Origin: Streptomyces ochraceiscleroticus
GTDB lineage: Bacteria; Actinomycetota; Actinomycetes; Streptomycetales; Streptomycetaceae
Reading direction: 5' to 3'
DNA length: 64,000 nt
Assembly (NCBI RefSeq): GCF_000720485.1
Contig: NZ_JOAX01000013.1
Coordinates: 186,001-250,000 of the forward strand
Shown in pieces: positions 62,086-64,000 of this stretch (positions are counted from its first letter, which is position 1; each line of letters starts with the position of its first letter). The position numbers were made by a program, and so were the translations under genes. Under the pieces are notes generated by a model. The model saw nothing but the letters and a program-made list of their open reading frames with translations. It did no database searches and was not told where the DNA came from.

Positions 62086-62475
62086 CTAGGCCGCGTCAGC
62101 ACGTACCGGCTCAGGCGCGGCGGCGGTGGGAACGATGGTGAGGAGCCTGCCCATACCGCTGTCCGCGAGGGCGGATTCGACGGCGGGGGACGGCGCGACG
62201 ACGAACAAGTGGCCGTGATGGAATCGGGCCCGGCGATCGGCCGCGATCAGCACTCCCAGCGGCTGCGCCGCGCAGTGCGTGACACCGGACAGATCGACGT
62301 AGACAGCCGCGCCGGGTTCGTCCAGCCGCTCCATGAGCCGTTCGCGCAGCTCCGGAGCGGTGGAAAAGTCCAGTACCCCGCTGACGAAGACGGTTGCGGG
62401 GAGCCGCATCGGCAGCGGTAGCCGCAGCGGCGGCGGCGGAGCGTTGCGGTCGGAGGGCAGGTATTCGATGGTCAT
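62086..62475 (-). CDS. STAS-domain protein lacking the usual phospho-Ser
   Basis: A protein of 129 residues with the anti-sigma antagonist (STAS) fold: VFVSGVLDFSTAPELRERLM, AAVYVDLSGVTHCAAQPLGV and a terminal helix pattern. In SpoIIAA-type proteins the last motif contains D-S-S-G with a phosphorylated Ser; here it reads CAAQPLGVL, so the Ser is gone. It may be a constitutive antagonist or a structural STAS protein. The ATG at 62475 gives a compact N-terminus; an upstream start would add 23 residues. Confidence 0.83.
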   Translation of the reverse strand: MTIEYLPSDRNAPPPPLRLPLPMRLPATVFVSGVLDFSTAPELRERLMERLDEPGAAVYVDLSGVTHCAAQPLGVLIAADRRARFHHGHLFVVAPSPAVESALADSGMGRLLTIVPTAAAPEPVRADAA

Positions 62476-62646
62476 CGTGGACCCTGTTCCAGGCGCAGTG
62501 TGCGTGCGCCCGGTGTTGTGGTTCTTCGAGAACGAGGCCGGCACGGGCGCCGGCTTTCGGGATGCCCTCTACCGCTACTGTACTCTCCTGCCCTCCTCCG
62601 CCGTCGGAGCAGCGCCCGCCCGCACCACCGCCTCATGGCACCGGAG

Positions 62647-63708
62647 TTACCGGCCCGGCAGGGCGTAGCGCAGGATGCGCCGCCAGGTGGCGGCGTACTG
62701 CTTGCCCAGGGAGCCCGTGACGTAGGGCAGGTCGTACTTCTCGCAGAGCTTGCGAACGGTGGGGGCGATCCGCGCGTACCGGTTGCTGGGCAGGTCAGGG
62801 AAGAGGTGGTGTTCGATCTGGTGGCTGAGGTTGCCGCTGAGGATGTGGAAGAGCGTGCTGCCCTCGATGTTGGCCGAGCCCTGGATCTGGCGCAGGTACC
62901 ACTGGGCGCGGGATTCGTCGTCGAGCTGTTCCTCGGTGAAGGTCTGGACGCCGTCGGGGAAGTGGCCGCAGAAGATGATGGTGTGCGCCCATATGTTGCG
63001 GGTGGTGTTGGCGGCGAGGTTGCCCAGCAGGCAGGGCAGCGCGGACGGCCCGGCCAGCAGCGGGAACAGTAGATAGTCCTTGGCGAGCTGGCGTCCGGCC
63101 TTGCCGACCAGCCCCGCCACGTCGCGCAGGAGGGCACGCGGTGTCTTGCGGCCGGCGGGTACGGCGTCCGCCTCCAGGTCGTACAGGGCGATGCCCCATT
63201 CGAAGACCGGGGCGAGCGCCAGGTTGTAGAACGGCTGGACCAGGTGGACGGGATGCCAGCGCTGATCGGCGCTCATCCGGAAGATCGTGTAGCCGAGGTC
63301 GCGGTCCCGGCCGACGACGTTGGTCCAGGTGTGGTGCAGGTGGTTGTGGGTGTGCTTCCATGCCGCGGCGGTGGTGAGGAAGTCCCACTCCCAGGTGGTC
63401 GAGTGGATCGCCGGATCGCGCATCCAGTCCCACTGGCCGTGCAGCACGTTGTGGCCGATCTCCATGTTCTCCAGGATCTTGGCGGTGGCGAGCATCGCCG
63501 TGCCCGCTACCCAGGCGGGCGGGAACAGCGAGACCGCGAGGGCCACCCGGCCACCCGTTTCCAGGCCGCGCTGGGCGGCGATCACCGTACGGATGTAACG
63601 GGCGTCGTCGGCGCCGCGCTCGTCGAGGACCTCGGCGCGGATGCGGTCGAGCTCCGCGCCGAGGGCTTCGACGTCGGCGGGGTCGAGATTCGGTACGGTC
63701 ACGGTCAT
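62647..63708 (-). CDS. Acyl-lipid/acyl-CoA fatty-acid desaturase
   Basis: A protein of 353 residues with the three His boxes of membrane di-iron desaturases: HNVLHGQ, HTHNHLHHTW and HQIEHHLFP. Hydrophobic pairs lie at about 55-95 and 190-260. The QIEHH form of the third box is shared with front-end type and some actinobacterial desaturases. It needs reduced ferredoxin; the next gene upstream encodes a 2Fe-2S protein. GGAGA precedes the ATG. The leader between the two genes carries a small GACGGATCGAC repeat. Confidence 0.92.
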   Translation of the reverse strand: MTVTVPNLDPADVEALGAELDRIRAEVLDERGADDARYIRTVIAAQRGLETGGRVALAVSLFPPAWVAGTAMLATAKILENMEIGHNVLHGQWDWMRDPAIHSTTWEWDFLTTAAAWKHTHNHLHHTWTNVVGRDRDLGYTIFRMSADQRWHPVHLVQPFYNLALAPVFEWGIALYDLEADAVPAGRKTPRALLRDVAGLVGKAGRQLAKDYLLFPLLAGPSALPCLLGNLAANTTRNIWAHTIIFCGHFPDGVQTFTEEQLDDESRAQWYLRQIQGSANIEGSTLFHILSGNLSHQIEHHLFPDLPSNRYARIAPTVRKLCEKYDLPYVTGSLGKQYAATWRRILRYALPGR

Positions 63709-63718
63709 GTCGGTCTCC

Positions 63719-63762
63719 GGGGACTCGATGGACGGATCGACGGACGGATCGACGGAAGGATC
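63719..63762. repeat. Short tandem repeat before the desaturase
   Basis: The unit GGACGGATCGA (11-12 bases) recurs three to four times with small changes, between the 2Fe-2S gene and the desaturase start. Confidence 0.5.
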
Positions 63763-63839
63763 GGTGTACGGAACGGAGGGACGGATCGGTGCGTATGGAA
63801 AAGAACGGCCACGGGGCGCGCCCGGGTCCGGGAGGCCAT

Positions 63840-64000
63840 CTAGACGTCGAGGGCGATGCTTCCCGCGGCGGCCGAAACGCAGGTCTGGATCAACTGTCCG
63901 GGGTCCTCGTGGAGTTGTCCGCTGCGGAGATCGCGTACGCGTCCTCTCGCCAGCGGGACGAGGCAGCCGAAGCAGATGCCGCGGCGGCATCCGTACGGCA
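63840..64000 (-). CDS. 2Fe-2S ferredoxin-type domain, C-terminal end only
   Basis: The frame enters from the window edge and ends in a TAG 131 bases upstream of the desaturase start. The sequence [11 protein letters not shown] followed about 35 residues later by LIQTCVSA provides the four Cys of a plant-type 2Fe-2S cluster. In Streptomyces this is often the ferredoxin domain of a flavin reductase encoded beside a desaturase, so the missing part is probably an FAD/NAD domain. It would feed electrons to the desaturase. Confidence 0.85.
   Translation of the reverse strand, partial: PYGCRRGICFGCLVPLARGRVRDLRSGQLHEDPGQLIQTCVSAAAGSIALDV

Noticed and set aside
61922..62089. A 55-codon plus-strand gene
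   Set aside because: No ribosome site, overlap with the STAS stop and no recognisable domain; kept only as a note in the intergenic entry.

Overview
The window is very GC-rich, uses GTG and TTG starts often, and packs genes with 4-base ATGA or GTGA overlaps. The protein set is typical of Streptomyces: FHA/Ser-Thr kinase module, STAND/LuxR regulators, GAF-ANTAR proteins, streptophobe-like membrane protein, PHO box and DasR-like site. I read it as chromosomal sequence from a Streptomyces or close relative. I see no rRNA, tRNA, CRISPR array, complete insertion sequence or prophage.

Layout. 1-2.3 kb: MFS exporter with its MarR regulator and a small lipoprotein. 2.3-9.4 kb: SRPBCC protein, then lipoprotein, adaptor, ABC ATPase and MacB-type permease, facing a histidine kinase/response regulator pair. 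9.6-14.4 kb: secreted SH3-like protein, orphan PstS behind a PHO box, secreted GH18 chitinase behind a DasR-type site, and a membrane-anchored esterase. 14.5-21.2 kb: CaiB-type CoA transferase, FUSC membrane protein, nitroreductase, NCS1 permease, tautomerase. 21.3-28.8 kb: sugar-type ABC importer with a DUF2264 protein, a 2-hydroxyacid dehydrogenase and a DeoR/LacI chimeric regulator. 29.1-32.8 kb: two STAND ATPases, the second with a LuxR domain. 32.8-37.8 kb: ABM protein, a coiled-coil/Lys-Ala-rich/winged-helix protein, a frameshifted Gly-rich membrane protein, and a polytopic membrane protein. 37.8-41.7 kb: Ser/Thr kinase, small unknown protein, and a two-FHA ABC transporter resembling mycobacterial Rv1747.

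41.9-54.4 kb is the most interesting part. A LysR gene, a HisD paralogue and an amino-acid permease are followed by a LacI regulator diverging from an apparent catabolic operon: bicupin, alpha/beta hydrolase, second HisD paralogue, SDR, HpcH/HpaI aldolase, MHS-family transporter and double SnoaL-like protein. Palindromes centred on ATACGTAT sit in the LacI/bicupin divergent region and again before the transporter, which suggests one regulon. The substrate is unknown.

54.6-58.8 kb: a TetR-led operon with an enoyl-CoA isomerase-like protein, a single-subunit molybdopterin oxidoreductase and a hotdog thioesterase. 58.9-64 kb: two divergent GAF-ANTAR regulators, a methyltransferase, a STAS protein, a fatty-acid desaturase and the C-terminus of a 2Fe-2S protein cut by the window edge.

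Starts were chosen from visible Shine-Dalgarno sequences and gene overlaps. Functions come from motif recognition by eye; no searches were run.
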